64,000 nucleotides of DNA from Halovibrio salipaludis (GTDB lineage Bacteria > Pseudomonadota > Gammaproteobacteria > Pseudomonadales > Oleiphilaceae), in NCBI RefSeq assembly GCF_002286965.1, contig NZ_NSKD01000003.1, forward strand, positions 186,001 through 250,000, given 5' to 3'. The notes under the pieces were generated by a model. That model was not told the origin of the DNA, ran no database searches, and saw only the letters and a list, made by a program, of their open reading frames with translations. Position 1 is the stretch's first letter. Each line of letters opens with the position of its first letter. Positions 35,304 to 44,735 of the stretch are shown piece after piece. Position numbers and translations under genes: made by a program.

Positions 35304-36046
35304 GTCGACTCCTCTACGACTACACCCTGCCCGGAGGCCACCACTGGTCCTTCCGCATGCGCCGCAACACCGGCCTGCGCCTGACGGACGTGGAAGGCGG
35401 CGGCAACCTGGCCCTGCTCGTGTTCAACCCGGAAATGCTCATGGAGCGCTACAACGCGCCCGATACCATGAAGGCCCAGGAGACCTTCCGCCTGACCCAG
35501 GGCCACTGCCTCTATTCCGACATGGGGCGTTGTATCGCCTCCATCGTCGAGGACGACTTCGGCGGCCACGACTCCGCCTGCGGCACCCTGGCACGGGGTG
35601 CCTGTTACGAGCGCTTTGGCCGCTGGTCCTTCCAGGAATACATGAATGAATGGTGTTTGAGCGGCGAGGAAAGCTTCCTCACCGAACTGACCAAGTACGG
35701 TCTGGGCGAACGCGACCTGCATGCCAACCTCAACCTGTTCAGCCGGGTGGAAACCGATGACGCCGGCAACATGCGCTACGTGGACAGCCACAACCGCCCC
35801 GGCGCCAGCGTGACCCTGCGCTTCGACATGGATGCCCTGGTGATTGCGGCGACCAGCCCGCATCCGCTGAACCCGGCCACCAAGTACCCGAAGAAGCCCA
35901 TCCAGGTGGAATTCCTGAAGACCGACCCGGTCACGCCCGATGACGAATGCGTGAACGCCCACGCCACCAGCCGCCGGGCCATGGAAAACACCCGACTCTA
36001 TTACCTGGACGACCCCGTCCGCCTGACCGATGCAGGAGGTGCCTGA
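35300..36046 (+). CDS. cgdA: Carboxyguanidine deiminase subunit (urea carboxylase-associated protein 1, DUF1989)
   Basis: 248 residues, DUF1989 family, formerly 'urea amidolyase-associated protein 1'. With its partner it deiminates carboxyguanidine to allophanate plus ammonia. Conserved family cysteines and histidines are seen in [20 protein letters not shown] and [29 protein letters not shown] is a family landmark. It starts in an ATGA overlap with the ATPase gene and ends in a TGATG overlap with the next gene. The cgdA/cgdB letter assignment is mine from gene order and may be swapped. Confidence 0.85.
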   Translation: MSRLLYDYTLPGGHHWSFRMRRNTGLRLTDVEGGGNLALLVFNPEMLMERYNAPDTMKAQETFRLTQGHCLYSDMGRCIASIVEDDFGGHDSACGTLARGACYERFGRWSFQEYMNEWCLSGEESFLTELTKYGLGERDLHANLNLFSRVETDDAGNMRYVDSHNRPGASVTLRFDMDALVIAATSPHPLNPATKYPKKPIQVEFLKTDPVTPDDECVNAHATSRRAMENTRLYYLDDPVRLTDAGGA

Positions 36047-36687
36047 TGCTGACCGAAAGCTTCCGCCAGACCCATGATGCCCGCTACAGCCAGCGCATCG
36101 GCGCCGGCGACTACTTCATGCGCACCGTCAAGGCGGGCTCGACCGTCCGCATCACCGACGTGGACGGCAACGAAGCCGCCGACACCCTTTTCTACAGCGC
36201 TCTGGACCCGGCCGAACGCTACAGCGCCAATGACACCGTGCGTGAACAGGGCAATGTCTACCTGGGCACCGGCAGCGTGCTGCGCTCCAACCGCAACAAC
36301 CCGATGCTGGAGATCATCGCCGACACCTGCGGCCGCCACGACACCCTGGGCGGTGCCTGCTCCTCCGAGAGCAACACCGTGCGCTACGCCCACGACCGCC
36401 GTTGCATGCATTCATGCCGGGACAACTGGATGAACGCGATCCAGGAGAACGAGCACTTGGGCGTCACCAAGCGCGACATCGCGCACAACATCAACTTTTT
36501 CATGAACGTGCCCATCACCCCCGAGGGTGGACTGAGCTTTGCCGATGGGATTTCTGGTCCGGGCAAGTACGTGGAGATGAAGGCGCTGATGGATGTGATC
36601 GTCCTGATCTCCAACTGCCCGCAGCTCAACAATCCCTGCAGTGGCTTTGATCCCACGCCGTTGGAGATTGCGGTCTGGGACAGCTGA
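36046..36687 (+). CDS. cgdB: Carboxyguanidine deiminase subunit (urea carboxylase-associated protein 2, DUF1989)
   Basis: 213 residues, DUF1989, 'urea amidolyase-associated protein 2'. Landmarks: [60 protein letters not shown] and the downstream C-x3-C (RCMHSCRD), conserved in the family. Forms the deiminase with the preceding protein. The start overlaps the upstream stop (TGATG); a longer frame into that gene is rejected. Followed by 84 bp carrying a guanidine-II riboswitch. Confidence 0.86.
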   Translation: MLTESFRQTHDARYSQRIGAGDYFMRTVKAGSTVRITDVDGNEAADTLFYSALDPAERYSANDTVREQGNVYLGTGSVLRSNRNNPMLEIIADTCGRHDTLGGACSSESNTVRYAHDRRCMHSCRDNWMNAIQENEHLGVTKRDIAHNINFFMNVPITPEGGLSFADGISGPGKYVEMKALMDVIVLISNCPQLNNPCSGFDPTPLEIAVWDS

Positions 36688-36706
36688 AGAACCGTTGAAC
36701 GCCACC

Positions 36707-36753
36707 CGGGGACGACCTCGAAGGGGCCGGAACAACCAGGCGGGACGACCCGC
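36707..36753 (+). promoter_or_regulatory. Guanidine-II riboswitch (mini-ykkC class)
   Basis: Two hairpins each presenting the diagnostic ACGR loop: CGGGG-ACGA-CCTCG (36707-36720, one G-U pair) and GCGGG-ACGA-CCCGC (36740-36753, perfect), separated by 19 nt. The second ends 18 nt before the guanidine carboxylase ATG, the normal position for this translational switch. The linker plus hairpins occupy most of the 84-bp gap. Confidence 0.82.
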
Positions 36754-36771
36754 AAAAGCGAGAACAGGATC

Positions 36772-39700
36772 ATGTTCAACAAGGTACTGATCGCCAACCG
36801 CGGCGCCATCGCCCGCCGCATCACCCGCACACTGCGCGAAATGGGCATTACCAGCGTCGCCGTCTACGCCGAAGCCGACGCCGGCTCCCTGCACGTCCGC
36901 GAGGCCGACGAAGCCTGGCCCCTGGGCGATGGCAGCGCCACCGAAACCTACCTCAACCAGGACAAGCTCTTCCGCATCATCGAAGACGCTAACATCGACG
37001 CCGTCCACCCCGGCTACGGCTTCCTCAGCGAAAACCCCGACTTTGTCGAACGCTGCGAAGCCGCAGGCGTCGCCTTTATCGGCCCGCGCCCGCACCAGAT
37101 GACCGAGTTCGGGCTCAAGCACACCGCCCGCGAAATCGCCGAAAAAGCCGAAGTGCCCCTGCTCCCGGGAACCGGCCTCTTGGACGACAAGCCCAACGCC
37201 CTGAAGGCCGCCGAGGAGATCGGCTACCCGGTCATGCTCAAGAGCTCCGCCGGCGGTGGCGGCATCGGCATGCAGATCTGCCATGACAGGGAAACTCTGG
37301 ACAAGGCCTGGGACAGCGTACGCCGTCTGAGCGCCAACAACTTCGCCAACGACAGCGTCTTCCTTGAGAAATACATAGAGAATGCCCGACACATCGAAGT
37401 GCAGGTGTTCGGTGACGGCAACGGAAAAGCCGTGGCCCTGGGCGAGCGGGACTGTTCCGCCCAACGTCGTCACCAGAAAGTCCTGGAAGAGGCACCCGCC
37501 CCCAACCTGCCCGACGACGTACGTGCCACTCTCCACGGGACGGCCCCGCGCCTGGTCTCGGCCGTGGATTATCGCAATGCCGGCACGGTCGAGTTCATCA
37601 TGGACCAGGACACCCACCGCTTCTATTTCCTGGAGATGAATACCCGGCTGCAGGTGGAGCACGGCGTAACGGAGCAGGTCTATGGAGTGGATCTGGTCGA
37701 GTGGATGGTGAAGCTGGCCGCCGGTGAACTGGGTGACATCGAACAGCTTGCCGCTAACCTGAAACCCACCGGCCACGCCATCCAGGCCCGCCTTTACGCG
37801 GAAGACCCGAACAAGGACTTCCAGCCCTGTGCCGGGCTGCTGACCCATGTGGAATTCCCGGAGGCGGACGGCGACCGGCGGCGCATTGACCACTGGATCG
37901 AGGCCGGGCTGGAGGTCTCCGCGCTCTATGATCCCATGCTGGCCAAAATCATCGTACACGAGGCCGGCCGTGATCAGGCTCTGGCAGCGCTGCAGCAGAC
38001 ACTCGCGCAGACCATCGTCGAAGGTATTGAGACCAACAGGGAGTATGTATCCGCGATCCTCGCGGACGAGGTCTTCGCCCGGGGCCGCATGACCACCCGC
38101 TACCTGAACGATTTCAGCTACCAGCCCGCAACCATCGACGTGCTGGCCAGTGGCACCATGACCACGGTGCAGGACTACCCCGGCCGCATCGGTTACTGGC
38201 CGGTGGGCATCCCGCCCTCCGGGCCCATGGACAACCTCAGCTTCCGACTCGCCAACCGCCTGCTGGGCAATGACGAGGGCGCCGCCGGGCTGGAGCTGAC
38301 GCTGAACGGCCCCACCCTGCGCTTCAACAGCGCCACCACCATCGCCCTTACCGGCGCGGACCTGAATGCCACCCTGGACGGCGACACCTTGCCACTGAAC
38401 CGCACCGTCCCGGTCACGGCGGGCCAGACCCTGAAGCTGGGCAAGGTCACCGGCGACGGCGCCCGCGCCTACCTGGCGATTGCCGGGGGCATCCAGTGCC
38501 AGCCCCACCTGGGCTCACGCAGCACCTTTACGCTCGGCCAGTTCGGTGGCCATGGCGGGCGGGCGCTGCGCACCGGCGATGTGCTGCACCTGGATGCGGA
38601 GGCTTCCGCACCCGAGGCGATGAGCCTGCCGGACGCCATGACGCCCGGGCTCACCACCCACTGGACCCTGCGCTGCACCTACGGGCCCCATGGCGCGCCA
38701 GAATTCTTCACCGAAGCGGACATGGAGACCTTCTTCAGCGCGGATTGGCAGATCCACTACAACTCCAACCGCACCGGCATCCGCCTGGTTGGTCCCAAGC
38801 CGGAATGGGCCCGTCGGGATGGCGGCGAGGCGGGCATGCATCCCTCCAACATCCACGACAACGCCTACGCCATCGGCACCGTGGACTTCACCGGCGACAT
38901 GCCGGTGATCCTGGGGCCGGATGGCCCCTCTCTGGGCGGCTTCGTCTGCCCGGCAACCGTCATCCAGACGGACCTCTGGAAACTCGGGCAGCTCAAGGCC
39001 GGCGACACCGTGCGTTTCGAGCCTGTGAGCCTGGACGATGCCGACCGCCTTACCGAGGCCCGTAACCAGAGCATCGAGGCGCTTGAGGATCGGGCACCGG
39101 CGGTCACTTCATGGCGCCCTGCCTCCCCCATCCTCCAGTCCCTGAGCGCTGAAGAAGCGGGGTTGGCCGTCACCTACCGGCCCTGCGGCGACCGCTACCT
39201 GCTGGTGGAATACGGGCCCATTGAGCTGGACCTGCGCCTGCGCTTCCGCGCCCATGCGCTGATGCTCTGGCTCCAGGAGCAGGATTTCGAGGGTGTTCTG
39301 GAATTGACTCCAGGCATCCGCTCGCTTCAGATCCACTTTGATCCGCTGGTCATGGACCGCCAGCGACTGCTGCAGGTTCTGAAGGAGGCGGAAGAACACC
39401 TCCAGCAACAGAAGGAACAGAAGGTGGCCTCGCGCATTGTCTGGCTGCCCCTGTCCTGGGATGACGAGGCCTGCCACGAGGCCATCCGCAAATACATGCA
39501 GTCGGTGCGCAGCGACGCGCCCTGGTGCCCCAGCAACCTGGAGTTCATCCGGCGCATCAACGGGCTCGACAGCATCGATGACGTCAAGGAGATCCTGTTC
39601 TCCGCCAGCTATGTGGTCATGGGCCTGGGCGACGTCTACCTGGGCGCGCCGGTAGCCACCCCTTACGACCCCCGCCAGCGCCTGGTCACCACCAAGTACA

Positions 39701-40365
39701 ACCCGGCCCGTACCTGGACGGCGGAGAACTCCGTGGGCATTGGTGGCTCCTACCTGTGCGTCTACGGCATGGAAGGCCCCGGCGGTTACCAGTTCGTGGG
39801 CCGTACCCTGCAGGTCTGGAACCGTTACCGCCGCACGCGCCACTTCACCGAACCGCACCTGCTGCGCTTCTTCGATCAGATCCGTTTCTACGAGGTCAGT
39901 TCGGAAGAGCTGCAGCAGATCCGGCGGGATCACCCCAAGGGCGACTTTCCGCTGCAGATCGAGGAAACCACCTTCGACCTGGACGAGTACCAGCAGTTCC
40001 TGGAGGCCAACGCCGAAAGCATCCGGAGCTTCACCCAAGCCCGCAACCAGGCCTTCGAAGAGGAACTGGAGCGCTGGGTCGCCAGCGGCGCCATCAACTA
40101 CGAATCCCAGCAGGACCTGGGCGAGCACGAGGCGGATGAGCTGCCCGAGGGCACACCGGTGGAGTCACCCACGGCGGGCAATATCTGGCAGCTGCTGGTC
40201 AGCGAAGGCGACACCGTGACGGAGGGCCAGGTGGTAGCAATCCTGGAGTCCATGAAAATGGAGATCGAGGTCACAGCCACTGAATCCGGCAAGGTGGTCC
40301 ATATTGCCCGGGACGAAGGACAACAGATTGATGCCGGCCAGGCGGTGATGGTGCTGGGGCACTGA
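36772..40365 (+). CDS. Guanidine carboxylase (biotin-dependent, urea carboxylase paralogue)
   Basis: ATP-dependent carboxylation of guanidine to carboxyguanidine. 1197 residues, same architecture as the 27805 gene: biotin carboxylase (1-450; VLIANRGAIARRITRTLREM, MLKSSAGGGGIGMQIC), KipA/KipI-like carboxyltransferase region, and a biotinyl domain with LESMKMEIE (biotin on K1162). Carboxyltransferase motifs (PWCPSNLEFIRRINGL, GAPVATPYDPRQRLVTT, GGSYLCVYGMEGPGGYQFVG) differ systematically from the urea carboxylase next door. Lies after cgdAB and directly behind a guanidine-II riboswitch, which makes the substrate call strong. Database labels often say 'urea carboxylase'. Confidence 0.9.
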   Translation: MFNKVLIANRGAIARRITRTLREMGITSVAVYAEADAGSLHVREADEAWPLGDGSATETYLNQDKLFRIIEDANIDAVHPGYGFLSENPDFVERCEAAGVAFIGPRPHQMTEFGLKHTAREIAEKAEVPLLPGTGLLDDKPNALKAAEEIGYPVMLKSSAGGGGIGMQICHDRETLDKAWDSVRRLSANNFANDSVFLEKYIENARHIEVQVFGDGNGKAVALGERDCSAQRRHQKVLEEAPAPNLPDDVRATLHGTAPRLVSAVDYRNAGTVEFIMDQDTHRFYFLEMNTRLQVEHGVTEQVYGVDLVEWMVKLAAGELGDIEQLAANLKPTGHAIQARLYAEDPNKDFQPCAGLLTHVEFPEADGDRRRIDHWIEAGLEVSALYDPMLAKIIVHEAGRDQALAALQQTLAQTIVEGIETNREYVSAILADEVFARGRMTTRYLNDFSYQPATIDVLASGTMTTVQDYPGRIGYWPVGIPPSGPMDNLSFRLANRLLGNDEGAAGLELTLNGPTLRFNSATTIALTGADLNATLDGDTLPLNRTVPVTAGQTLKLGKVTGDGARAYLAIAGGIQCQPHLGSRSTFTLGQFGGHGGRALRTGDVLHLDAEASAPEAMSLPDAMTPGLTTHWTLRCTYGPHGAPEFFTEADMETFFSADWQIHYNSNRTGIRLVGPKPEWARRDGGEAGMHPSNIHDNAYAIGTVDFTGDMPVILGPDGPSLGGFVCPATVIQTDLWKLGQLKAGDTVRFEPVSLDDADRLTEARNQSIEALEDRAPAVTSWRPASPILQSLSAEEAGLAVTYRPCGDRYLLVEYGPIELDLRLRFRAHALMLWLQEQDFEGVLELTPGIRSLQIHFDPLVMDRQRLLQVLKEAEEHLQQQKEQKVASRIVWLPLSWDDEACHEAIRKYMQSVRSDAPWCPSNLEFIRRINGLDSIDDVKEILFSASYVVMGLGDVYLGAPVATPYDPRQRLVTTKYNPARTWTAENSVGIGGSYLCVYGMEGPGGYQFVGRTLQVWNRYRRTRHFTEPHLLRFFDQIRFYEVSSEELQQIRRDHPKGDFPLQIEETTFDLDEYQQFLEANAESIRSFTQARNQAFEEELERWVASGAINYESQQDLGEHEADELPEGTPVESPTAGNIWQLLVSEGDTVTEGQVVAILESMKMEIEVTATESGKVVHIARDEGQQIDAGQAVMVLGH

Positions 40366-40483
40366 ACACAACGGGGCTGTCCTCCGGATGGAGATGCTTG
40401 ATGTAGTCCTGGTCGCCAGCCGCTTCGCCGCCGGCCAGGATCACCCTCGCTTGCGGGCCCCGAAGAACACAAAGCATACCGGG

Positions 40484-41884
40484 TCATTCAGTACCGGCGG
40501 CAACGCCCGGTAGATACTCAATCGCGTCGTGAACGATCTCCAGGTGACGGTGACACTCGGTACGACTGCTGGCACCGCCCAGACAGATCCGTAGCGCCTC
40601 CGGGGCCGGGCCGCGCATGGTAAAGGTATCGGAAACCACCGCTGCCACACCGCAGGACCGCAGCCGGTTGCCCAGCTCAACCCGGGTCCAGGGCGCAGGC
40701 ACCTGGAGCCACAGATGGAAGCCCTCGGGCTGTGCTCGATAATCCATCCCTTCCAGCACTTCCCGGGCCAGCATCTGCCGGCCTCGGGACTCCTCCCTGA
40801 TGGCCCGGGTCATAGCACGTACTGTTCCATCCTCGATCCAGCGTGTGGCGAGCCGGATCATGGCCGGGTTCGCCATGACCACCAGTCCCGAGAGGGTTGA
40901 GTTGAGGCGTGCTGTATAGCGGACGTTGGGAAGAACCAGGAAACCGATACGCATCCCTGGGCCCAGTACCTTGGCGAGCCCCGCCACGTAGAACGTCAGC
41001 TGCGGCGCCATGGTAGCAATCGGTGCCGGACGCTCTTCGGGCAGGCACCCATAGGGATCATCCTCGATGATCGGGATGCCATAGCGCTGGGCGACCTCGG
41101 CAATTGCCCGGCGCCGCTCCATAGGCATGGTCACCGTCGTCGGATTGTTCAGCGTGGGGTTGATGTAAAGCGCCTTCGGGGGATCCGAGGCGCAGAGCGC
41201 GGCAAATGCCTCCGGATCCATGCCTTCGGTGTCTGTCGGCAGGCCCACCAGGCGCACCCCCAGATGTGCCGCGATTCCCTTGATGCCGGGATAGGTGACG
41301 GCTTCACAGGCAATGCTGTCACCAGAGCGGGCCAGCGCTGCGAACAACCCCAACAGTGCACCGTGCGCGCCCGGACAGATCAGCACATTGGCCGGATCGA
41401 CGCCTGTCAGTCGATTGGACAGCCAGCTCGCCGCCGCCTCGCGATCCGCCATGGTTCCACCGAATTCCTGGTAACGGAGCAACCCATACAGATCCTCCTC
41501 CCGGGCCAGGCTGGCAAACCCCGACCGTAACCGGTTGATCAGATCGGGATCATGGGGTTCCGGCGGCATGTTCATGGACATGTCAATGACACCGATGGGG
41601 CTGCTGCGCTTCACCGGCGTGGCCGCGACTTCCCCTCTGACATAACTGCCACTGCCGGGGCGGCCACGGATCAGCCCCCGCTCCGCAGCTTCCGCATAGC
41701 CACGAGCCGCCGTGGTGAAATTGATGTCCAGGGCCCTCGCCACTGTCCTCAGGGCGGGAAGTTTCTGTTCCGATCGCAGGTGGCCCGATTGTATGTCCTC
41801 ATCGATCGCATCAGCGATCGCATGGTAGGTGGGCCGTTCACTGCGGTGAATCCGGTTCGCCCACCGGCTGAGATCATTACCCAT
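40484..41884 (-). CDS. MocR-type GntR/aminotransferase transcriptional regulator
   Basis: 466 residues: N-terminal GntR winged HTH (PTYHAIADAIDEDIQSGHLR, KLPALRTVARALDINFTTAA) fused to a fold-type I aminotransferase domain (GLLRYQEFGGTMADREAAA, VLICPGAHGALLGLFAALA, YINPTLNNPTTVTMP) with the PLP-binding lysine probably in YVAGLAKVLGPGMRIG. Divergent from the nit cluster, so its probable target is nitBCDEFGH. The chosen ATG has GGAG upstream; 18 more in-frame codons exist upstream. The other side is a 118-bp gap convergent with guanidine carboxylase in which I see no gene. Confidence 0.88.
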   Translation of the reverse strand: MGNDLSRWANRIHRSERPTYHAIADAIDEDIQSGHLRSEQKLPALRTVARALDINFTTAARGYAEAAERGLIRGRPGSGSYVRGEVAATPVKRSSPIGVIDMSMNMPPEPHDPDLINRLRSGFASLAREEDLYGLLRYQEFGGTMADREAAASWLSNRLTGVDPANVLICPGAHGALLGLFAALARSGDSIACEAVTYPGIKGIAAHLGVRLVGLPTDTEGMDPEAFAALCASDPPKALYINPTLNNPTTVTMPMERRRAIAEVAQRYGIPIIEDDPYGCLPEERPAPIATMAPQLTFYVAGLAKVLGPGMRIGFLVLPNVRYTARLNSTLSGLVVMANPAMIRLATRWIEDGTVRAMTRAIREESRGRQMLAREVLEGMDYRAQPEGFHLWLQVPAPWTRVELGNRLRSCGVAAVVSDTFTMRGPAPEALRICLGGASSRTECHRHLEIVHDAIEYLPGVAAGTE

Positions 41885-42039
41885 CCCTGTGCTCCACTCT
41901 GGTTCAACGCTGACAACTCCTGCTTCCAAGGGGTGCACTACAACCCCGCGCCCGTTTACGGCAGGACACTGGCGAGGCTATCTGCACACAACTCCTTGTT
42001 TCCGACGCAGCCTATACTTACAGCAATTGATGGGTCAAT

Positions 42040-42057
42040 GATCGCATATCGATCGCA
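42040..42057. promoter_or_regulatory. Direct repeat, candidate MocR operator
   Basis: GATCGCA at 42040-42046 and again at 42051-42057, an 11-bp period (one helical turn), each with AATGAT overlapping or adjoining. MocR regulators commonly bind direct repeats. It is about 100 bp before nitB and 156 bp before the regulator start. Confidence 0.45.
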
Positions 42058-42062
42058 ATGAT

Positions 42063-42078
42063 TGGCACGAGGATTGAA
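42063..42078 (+). promoter_or_regulatory. Degenerate sigma-54-like promoter for the nit cluster
   Basis: TGGCAC-GAGGA-TTGAA: perfect -24 element but TTGA instead of TTGC at -12. Characterised Nit1C clusters are tied to a sigma-54 activator (NitA), so a decayed or weak RpoN promoter is plausible; the missing -12 C is a real objection. Confidence 0.3.
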
Positions 42079-42157
42079 TCCCTAAAGATGAAGCCGGTCG
42101 GCGCCATGCCATTCCGGACTTCCCATTAAGCCATGACCGCTATCAGGAGTATCCATC

Positions 42158-42640
42158 ATGCCCGAAGTCAGTGCTCCCAATTATCAGAAGGGTGATTTCT
42201 ACGTCGACTACGAAGAGAAAGTCTTCGAGGACGTCCAGGCCGAACCCGGCGAGAAAGCCCTGGTCACCTTTCATACGGTGGCTTTTGAAGGCTCCATTGG
42301 CCTCGTGAACCTGCTGCAGGCCAAACGCCTCCAGCGCAAGGGCTTCGAGACCAGCATCCTGCTCTACGGCCCCGGCGTCACCCTGGGCGTACAGCGCGGC
42401 TTTCCCACCATCGGTGACGAGGCGTTTCCCGGGCACCAGAACTACGAGGAACAGCTCAAGTCCTTCATGTCCGAAGGGGGCAAGGTCTATGCCTGCCGGT
42501 TTGCGCTGCAGGCCCTCTACGGCCACGGGGAACCTGCACTGGTCGAGGGAATCCGTCCCATCAATCCCCTGGATGTGCTCGATCTCCAGCTGATTCACCG
42601 TAACGAAAACGCCTACGTCGTCCACACCTGGACCATGTAG
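42158..42640 (+). CDS. nitB: NitB, MSMEG_0572/Sll0783 family nitrogen-starvation protein
   Basis: 160 residues with a DsrE-like fold ([40 protein letters not shown]). First gene of the conserved Nit1C cluster linked to growth on cyanide or nitriles and to nitrogen starvation. Biochemical function unknown. Followed after 18 bp by the nitrilase. Confidence 0.88.
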   Translation: MPEVSAPNYQKGDFYVDYEEKVFEDVQAEPGEKALVTFHTVAFEGSIGLVNLLQAKRLQRKGFETSILLYGPGVTLGVQRGFPTIGDEAFPGHQNYEEQLKSFMSEGGKVYACRFALQALYGHGEPALVEGIRPINPLDVLDLQLIHRNENAYVVHTWTM

Positions 42641-42658
42641 GCGCAAAGGAGCAAGACG

Positions 42659-43696
42659 ATGGCCGAACCGCAGACCGTGCGCGTCGCCGCCGTCCAGCTG
42701 CAGCCGGTGCTCGATTCACCGGACGGGACAGTGGAACGCGTGCTCGGAGAGATTGCCGAAGCCGCCAGAGATGGGGTGGAACTGATCGTGTTTCCCGAAA
42801 CAGCGGTCCCATACTACCCCTACTGGTCCTTCGTGATGCCTCCCATGGCCATGGGACCAGCGCACCTGGCCCTCTATGAGCACGCACCCACGGTCCCCGG
42901 CCCGGTCACCGATGCGGTGGCCGGCGCTGCCCGCAAAAACGGCATCGTAGTCGTTCTGGGCGTCAATGAGCGCGACCACGGCACCCTCTACAACTGCCAG
43001 CTTGTGTTTGATGCCGATGGGCGTATCGCACTCAAGCGCCGCAAGATCACCCCGACCTACCACGAACGTATGGTCTGGGGTCAGGGTGATGGCAGCGGGC
43101 TTCACGCAGTGGACACAACCGTCGGGCGTGTTGGGGCACTGGCCTGCTGGGAACACTACAATCCGCTCGCCCGCTATGCCCTGATGGCGGATCACGAGCA
43201 GATCCACTGCAGCCAGTTTCCGGGGTCGCTTGTCGGCCCCATCTTCGCCGAACAACAGGAAGTGACCCTGCGCCACCACGCCCTTGAAAGCGGATGCTTC
43301 GTAGTTAATGCCACAGCCTGGCTGGACGCGGACCAGATCGCCAGCGTCACCGAGGACGCCAAACTCCAGAAAGGCATTTCCGGTGGCTGTTACACCGCCA
43401 TCATCCAGCCCGACGGCTCTCATGCCACCGAGCCACTGCGCGACGGACCCGGCCGGGTAACGGCAACAATCAACCTGGACCTGATCACCAAGCGCAAGCG
43501 CATGATGGACTCCGTTGGCCACTACGCACGCCCCGAGCTGCTGCAGCTCTGGATGAATGACTGCTGCCAGGACACCGTGACCCGTGGAGTAACCGGGGCG
43601 TCACACCACCATCCGATTCCGGAGGAAACACGCCATGAGCAATCCGAACCAGAAGCTCCTGACGGAACTACAGTCACAGGGCCTGCGCCTGGTTGA
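42659..43696 (+). CDS. nitC: NitC, Nit6803-family nitrilase
   Basis: 345-residue nitrilase that converts nitriles to the carboxylic acid and ammonia; in Nit1C clusters it is needed for cyanide-derived nitrogen use. The catalytic set is visible: E48 ([15 protein letters not shown]), K129 ([15 protein letters not shown]), E136 and C163 ([15 protein letters not shown]). The C-terminus runs 62 bp past the nitD start codon, an unusually long overlap, and the last 40 residues are low-complexity and His/Pro/Glu-rich. Confidence 0.93.
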   Translation: MAEPQTVRVAAVQLQPVLDSPDGTVERVLGEIAEAARDGVELIVFPETAVPYYPYWSFVMPPMAMGPAHLALYEHAPTVPGPVTDAVAGAARKNGIVVVLGVNERDHGTLYNCQLVFDADGRIALKRRKITPTYHERMVWGQGDGSGLHAVDTTVGRVGALACWEHYNPLARYALMADHEQIHCSQFPGSLVGPIFAEQQEVTLRHHALESGCFVVNATAWLDADQIASVTEDAKLQKGISGGCYTAIIQPDGSHATEPLRDGPGRVTATINLDLITKRKRMMDSVGHYARPELLQLWMNDCCQDTVTRGVTGASHHHPIPEETRHEQSEPEAPDGTTVTGPAPG

Positions 43697-44735
43697 AACG
43701 GAGACCGGGGCGCCCAGCCGCCGTGGTGGTGCCGGCCCATCGGACCACAAGGCGGTAACGGTGGACGGCCAGACCGTAATGGTTCCCATACACACGGAGC
43801 TGGCCCGGGAATCCCCCTTCGCTACGGACAGGGACGGTAACCTGACGCGCGACGGCGAATCCCTGAAGACCATTGAGTTCGCCCACGAACCTCTCTTCTA
43901 CCAGCGACAGACTGAGGACGGTATTCCCTACTGGAAAATCGCCCAGCTCCACGGCAGTGATGTCCTGGCGACGACGGTTCTACAGACCTGTGTGCGTTAC
44001 AACCAGCGCAGCACCTCCTGCCAGTTCTGCGCCATTGGCCAATCCCTCGAAGAGGGCCGCACCATAAAGCGCAAGTCCCCGGAGCAGCTGGCGGAAGTGG
44101 CCAGGACAGCAGTGGACCTGGACGGCGTTCAACACATGGTGATGACGACCGGCACACCCAACTTCACCGACAGGGGCGCGAGCGTACTCTGCGAGAGCGC
44201 CTTTGCAGTGCGGTCCGCCGTGGACATTCCCATCCAGGCCCAATGCGAGCCCCCGGATGACCCCGCTTGGTTCCGCCGCCTTAAGGCCGCAGGCGTCGAC
44301 TCGCTGGGCATGCACCTGGAAGCCGTTACACCCGAGGTCCGCGAACGCATCATGCCAGGCAAGGCCCAGGTCACACCGGACCAGTACCTGGAGGCCTTCC
44401 GGGAAGCCGTAGCGGTATTCGGGCACGGCCAGGTGAGCACCTACATCCTTGCGGGCCTGGGTGACAGCCGCGAGGCCATTCTCGAAATGAGTCAGAAACT
44501 GATCGAGATCGGCGTCTACCCCTTCGTGGTGCCATTTGTTCCGATCACGGGCACACCACTTGAGGATCACCCGTCACCGGACCCGACCTTCATGCACGAA
44601 CTACTGCAGCCCCTGGGCCGGATGCTCTCTGAGGCTGGTCTCCATTCAAGCGAGATCAAGGCCGGCTGCGGCCGGTGTGGGGCCTGTTCATCACTGTCCG
44701 CCTATGAAGAGGAGTCGATCAGCGATGTTACCTGA
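43635..44735 (+). CDS. nitD: NitD, MSMEG_0568 family radical SAM protein
   Basis: 366 residues. The SAM-cluster cysteines appear as C119, C129 and C132 ([18 protein letters not shown]), a C-x9-C-x2-C spacing rather than C-x3-C-x2-C. The C-terminus carries a second set, C345-C348-C351 ([11 protein letters not shown]), suggesting an auxiliary cluster. Part of Nit1C; reaction unknown. GGAGG precedes the ATG inside the end of nitC. Confidence 0.88.
   Translation: MSNPNQKLLTELQSQGLRLVETETGAPSRRGGAGPSDHKAVTVDGQTVMVPIHTELARESPFATDRDGNLTRDGESLKTIEFAHEPLFYQRQTEDGIPYWKIAQLHGSDVLATTVLQTCVRYNQRSTSCQFCAIGQSLEEGRTIKRKSPEQLAEVARTAVDLDGVQHMVMTTGTPNFTDRGASVLCESAFAVRSAVDIPIQAQCEPPDDPAWFRRLKAAGVDSLGMHLEAVTPEVRERIMPGKAQVTPDQYLEAFREAVAVFGHGQVSTYILAGLGDSREAILEMSQKLIEIGVYPFVVPFVPITGTPLEDHPSPDPTFMHELLQPLGRMLSEAGLHSSEIKAGCGRCGACSSLSAYEEESISDVT

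Noticed and set aside
36412-38508. 698-codon open frame on the minus strand
   Set aside because: Antisense shadow of cgdB and guanidine carboxylase in GC-rich DNA; no domain motifs, and the plus-strand genes are clearly real.
40366-40483. Possible gene remnant or terminator between guanidine carboxylase and MocR
   Set aside because: Only a weak CTGG/CCAG-flanked hairpin and no T-run; no coding signal on either strand.
41796-41824. Further GATCGCA-like repeats inside the MocR gene
   Set aside because: They encode the conserved HTH segment AIADAI and are explained by codon choice.
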